Assembly: GCA_016791325.1 (NCBI GenBank)
Contig: JAEUMU010000090.1
Span: 1 to 5,684, forward strand
Length of the DNA stretch: 5,684 bases
From: Hyphomonadaceae bacterium
GTDB taxonomy: Bacteria > Pseudomonadota > Alphaproteobacteria > Caulobacterales > Aquidulcibacteraceae
Direction of reading: 5' to 3'
Below the pieces are notes generated by a model. That model made no database searches, had not been told where the DNA came from, and saw only the letters and a program-made list of their open reading frames with translations. How positions within the stretch are numbered: position 1 is the stretch's first letter; each line of letters starts with the position of its first letter. Positions 3,546-5,684 of this stretch are shown one piece after another. Made by a program: the position numbers and the translations under genes.

Positions 3546-4443
3546 GCGCCAGAGAAGGCCCTGGCCCGCTGGGGCCGCCTGCCGGACACGCGCCGCCTTC
3601 TAGGCGCGGCCCGTGCGCCTCCACGCCCGGAATGCTATAAACGCGAATGTAATCGACGGCGAGCTGCATCGGATACGCCACGTCCTGCGGCGGCTCATGC
3701 GCCCACGAACCGCCCACGGCGAGATTTAGGAGCAGATAGAACGGCTCATCGAATGGGGCGCTGGGCCGGCGGCGCACATTGGGGCGATGCCAGTCACGTG
3801 TCTCGAAAATCAGCCGGTTATCGAGATACCAGCGCATTACGCCGGGGCGCCACTCGAAGCCGTAAACATGAAAGCCGTTTGAAAGCGGCGCGGCGGCGCC
3901 GAAGCCGTTGCCCAGAGCCACATGCGCGCCATCGGCGCCGGCGAAATGAATGGTGGTGTGGGCAGTGTTATTTTCGCGGGAGATGTATTCGATGATGTCG
4001 ATCTCGCCGCTGGCGGGCCAATGCCCCAGCGTCTCGAACTGCGGCATCATCCAGAGCGCGGGAAAAGCGCCGGCCTGAGGCGGCATACGCATGCGCGCCT
4101 CGTAATAGCCGTAGGTCCAGGCTGCGCGATCGCGCGTAGTGATCTGGGCCGACACATAATCCAGCGTACGCCCGTTCAGCTCGGCCGGGCGGCGATAAAG
4201 ATCGATCAACAGCTCGCCGTCGCGGAAATGCAAAGTCTCAGGCGAGTCAATATAGGCGAACGATTGTTGCGGATCCCAAGGCGGCGCATCGACCACACGC
4301 TCCCAGCAACGCAAGTCCAGCGCATCGCCATCGAACTCATCAGCCCATACAAGCTGGCGGTTGGCCGGCGGATGCATGGGCGCGCACGAAGCCAGGGAGG
4401 CCAGCAACGCCCCGCCAATACAGATTTTGCGCGACCAATGCAT
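3523..4443 (-). CDS. GH16-family endo-beta-glucanase lipoprotein (laminarinase-like)
   Basis: The protein has 306 residues. Residues 1-20 form a lipoprotein signal with lipobox LASC (Cys20). The residue after it is Ala, which favours outer-membrane sorting. The GH16 jelly-roll domain covers residues 31-272 or so: LVWADEFDG at the start, YVSAQITTRD, WTYGYYEARMRMP, FPALWMMP, the catalytic GEIDIIEY (nucleophile Glu147, Asp149, acid/base Glu152), FHVYGFEWRPGVMRWYLD, PFYLLLNLAVGGSW and VDYIRVY at the end. The layout fits 1,3-beta-glucanase-type members that hydrolyse internal beta-1,3 or mixed-linkage glucan bonds, but the exact substrate cannot be read from sequence. The last 34 or so residues are a Gly/Pro-rich tail that overlaps the terminator of peptide gene 5. 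The start ATG 4443 has no clear Shine-Dalgarno sequence. pbpC ends 65 bp upstream on the same strand. Confidence 0.93.
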   Translation of the reverse strand: MHWSRKICIGGALLASLASCAPMHPPANRQLVWADEFDGDALDLRCWERVVDAPPWDPQQSFAYIDSPETLHFRDGELLIDLYRRPAELNGRTLDYVSAQITTRDRAAWTYGYYEARMRMPPQAGAFPALWMMPQFETLGHWPASGEIDIIEYISRENNTAHTTIHFAGADGAHVALGNGFGAAAPLSNGFHVYGFEWRPGVMRWYLDNRLIFETRDWHRPNVRRRPSAPFDEPFYLLLNLAVGGSWAHEPPQDVAYPMQLAVDYIRVYSIPGVEAHGPRLEGGACPAGGPSGPGPSLAQTESADR

Positions 4444-4508
4444 GCATCGCGCTTGGCCGCGCCGTTAACCAACGTCAATGGCAAACCCGCTGCGCGCGAG
4501 CGCTCAGT

Positions 4509-5684
4509 TCAACCTGCCTCGCGAATGCGCACACGCACGCGCGCGCTCTGGCCATCGGCGTCAATCACGGTGACGGTGTAGAAGCCCGGCGCGCGCGGGC
4601 GCCAGATGGCGCGCCCGCTGGTGGCTTCGCTCGCCACCGGCGCGCCTTCGGCGTACCAAGTAAGCGGCGCCCGCCCGCCGCGCGCGGAAAGCGAAAGCCC
4701 GCGCGCATTCGCGCCGTAGTCGAGCACCAAGACCTCTGCGCCCGCGGGTGGGAAAAGGATCGAGAGCGCTTCGCGCTCGCTGGTTTCCAGCCGCGTCAGC
4801 GCGGGGGCAAGGGTATCGTGCGGCTGCTCCTGCGGGCGCGCCGGCTGGGACGGCGCGCCAAGCAGATCGAACGCTTCAAAAAGCGCGGGCAGCGCTTCCG
4901 TGCGCCCACTGGCCCCGGGGCGCGGCGCGCCATCGGGGCGGCCCACCCAGACGCCAATGGCGTAGCCGTTCCACACCCCCACCGCCCAAGCATCGCGGAA
5001 GCCGTAGGAGGTGCCGGTTTTGAAAGCGATACGCGGCGCGTCTTGCGACAGTTGCGGCGGCACGCGCCCGGCGGGATGGGGTGAAGTGGCTAGAATATCG
5101 AGCACGCGCTCAGCGGTTTCAGGGCGCACGAAGCGCCGCGTGAAGGCGAACTCGCCCACGGCGTCCGTCGCCAGCGGGCGCGCCCTGCCCTCATCACCCA
5201 ACGCCGCATAAAGCTGCACCAGATCTTCCAGCCGCATGCCCACGCCGCCGAGCGCCAGCGCCAAGCCTGGCTCAGAAATGGCGCGGCGCGGCAAGCGCAC
5301 CTGCGCGCCCGCGCGCGTCAACGCGGCGTGGAAACGGCCAGCGCCGATACGTTCCAGTGTGGCGACCGCGGGCAAGTTCAGCGAATGCCGCAGCGCATCC
5401 TCGAGCGTGATTTCGCCGTAGAAGCGGCGATCAAAATTCTCCGGCATGTAGCCGGAGAAGCGGCGCGGGGCGTCGCGCACCAAAGTCTGCGGCGCGGCGA
5501 TACCTTCATCAAAGGCAATGGCGTAGAGAAACGGCTTGAGCGCCGAGCCGGGCGAGCGCACCGCGCGTGTCATGTCGATGAACCCGCCGGCGCGGTCGCG
5601 CCCAGCGCCGCCAACGCGCGCGCGCACGGCGCGCCCCTCGATCTCAACCGCGAGAATGGCGATCTGCGCATCGCGCTCCATGTG
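4509..5684 (-). CDS. pbpC: Penicillin-binding protein 1C, C-terminal part (N-terminus beyond the right edge)
   Basis: The frame is open through the right edge (a CAC codon precedes the Met codon at 5681), so this is a partial gene. From that Met, the transpeptidase motifs are SPGSALKPF (SxxK, Ser46 and Lys49), HSLNLPAV (SxN, Ser100 and Asn102) and AFKTGTSYG (KTGT, Lys221-Thr224). DAPRRFSGYMPENFDRRFYG and LALALGGVGMRLEDLVQLYAAL are typical of the PBP1C branch. Residues 300-390 or so match the style of the PBP1C C-terminal beta domain (GLSLSARGGRAPLTWYAEG, GFYTVTVIDADGQS). The missing part should hold the membrane anchor and GT51 glycosyltransferase. The enzyme is a periplasmic, membrane-anchored peptidoglycan synthase. 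In many proteobacteria it is paired with an alpha-2-macroglobulin gene, which is not visible here. It ends at 4509 without a clear terminator before the GH16 gene. Confidence 0.93.
   Translation of the reverse strand, partial: HMERDAQIAILAVEIEGRAVRARVGGAGRDRAGGFIDMTRAVRSPGSALKPFLYAIAFDEGIAAPQTLVRDAPRRFSGYMPENFDRRFYGEITLEDALRHSLNLPAVATLERIGAGRFHAALTRAGAQVRLPRRAISEPGLALALGGVGMRLEDLVQLYAALGDEGRARPLATDAVGEFAFTRRFVRPETAERVLDILATSPHPAGRVPPQLSQDAPRIAFKTGTSYGFRDAWAVGVWNGYAIGVWVGRPDGAPRPGASGRTEALPALFEAFDLLGAPSQPARPQEQPHDTLAPALTRLETSEREALSILFPPAGAEVLVLDYGANARGLSLSARGGRAPLTWYAEGAPVASEATSGRAIWRPRAPGFYTVTVIDADGQSARVRVRIREAG

Noticed and set aside
4444..4508. Promoter for the GH16 gene in the 65-bp gap after pbpC
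   Set aside because: A TTGACG hexamer is present on the minus strand, but no -10 lies at a suitable distance. Readthrough from pbpC is equally likely.
3922..4581. 219-codon plus-strand ORF opposite the GH16 and pbpC ends
   Set aside because: It has no domain pattern and is antisense to clear GH16 motifs.

Overview
The window looks like chromosome of a GC-rich alphaproteobacterium, probably near Caulobacterales/Hyphomonadaceae. The pointers are very high third-position GC, an OmpR-type two-component system next to a periplasmic EF-hand protein with Ala/Pro-rich linkers, and a pbpC-type penicillin-binding protein. The placement is inference from style and gene content. No rRNA, tRNA, CRISPR array, transposase or phage gene was seen.

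Left part (1-1658). On the minus strand, an OmpR/PhoB-family response regulator (1450-728) is followed through a TGATG overlap by the N-terminal part of a sensor histidine kinase (728-213). That kinase stops after its periplasmic region, before a second membrane helix or any kinase domain. Running head-on into it from the left edge is a plus-strand fragment (1 to about 255). It reads like the missing second half of a sensor periplasmic domain: a Pro-rich linker followed by SGFEIAAQLPDQRWLVMRQ. The simplest single explanation is an inverted segment inside one kinase gene, either biological or an assembly chimera. A short leader ORF with the only good ribosome binding site in the area ends one base before the regulator's ATG. 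The 1451-1658 gap also holds two palindromes.

Middle part (1659-3545). A secreted EF-hand protein (1659-2318) precedes the most interesting object in the window. This is a tandem array of five separate genes, each encoding exactly 30 residues of one unrecognised family (2423, 2712, 3011, 3137, 3381). Each protein looks like a minimal Sec signal peptide (K3, hydrophobic core, LFAP, small-x-Ala at 18-20) followed by exactly ten residues with the consensus [TVS]LxQAA[LQ]I[VL]A. Each transcription unit ends in a near-identical strong intrinsic terminator (GCGCGGACC type). One of these terminators carries a paired change in both arms. Copies 3 and 4 share one terminator. Two GTGA-N6-TCAC-like palindromes lie before copies 1 and 5, and the leaders of copies 2 and 3 look duplicated. 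Possible roles are peptide signals, small membrane peptides or type I-toxin-like peptides. The sequence does not decide between them.

Right part (3523-5684, minus strand). A GH16-family beta-glucanase lipoprotein (4443-3523) has its stop codon inside the loop of the last peptide-array terminator. Upstream of it is the C-terminal two thirds or so of a PBP1C (transpeptidase domain plus C-terminal domain), which runs off the right edge. Both act on polysaccharide or cell wall outside the cytoplasm, but nothing shows that they work with the peptide array.
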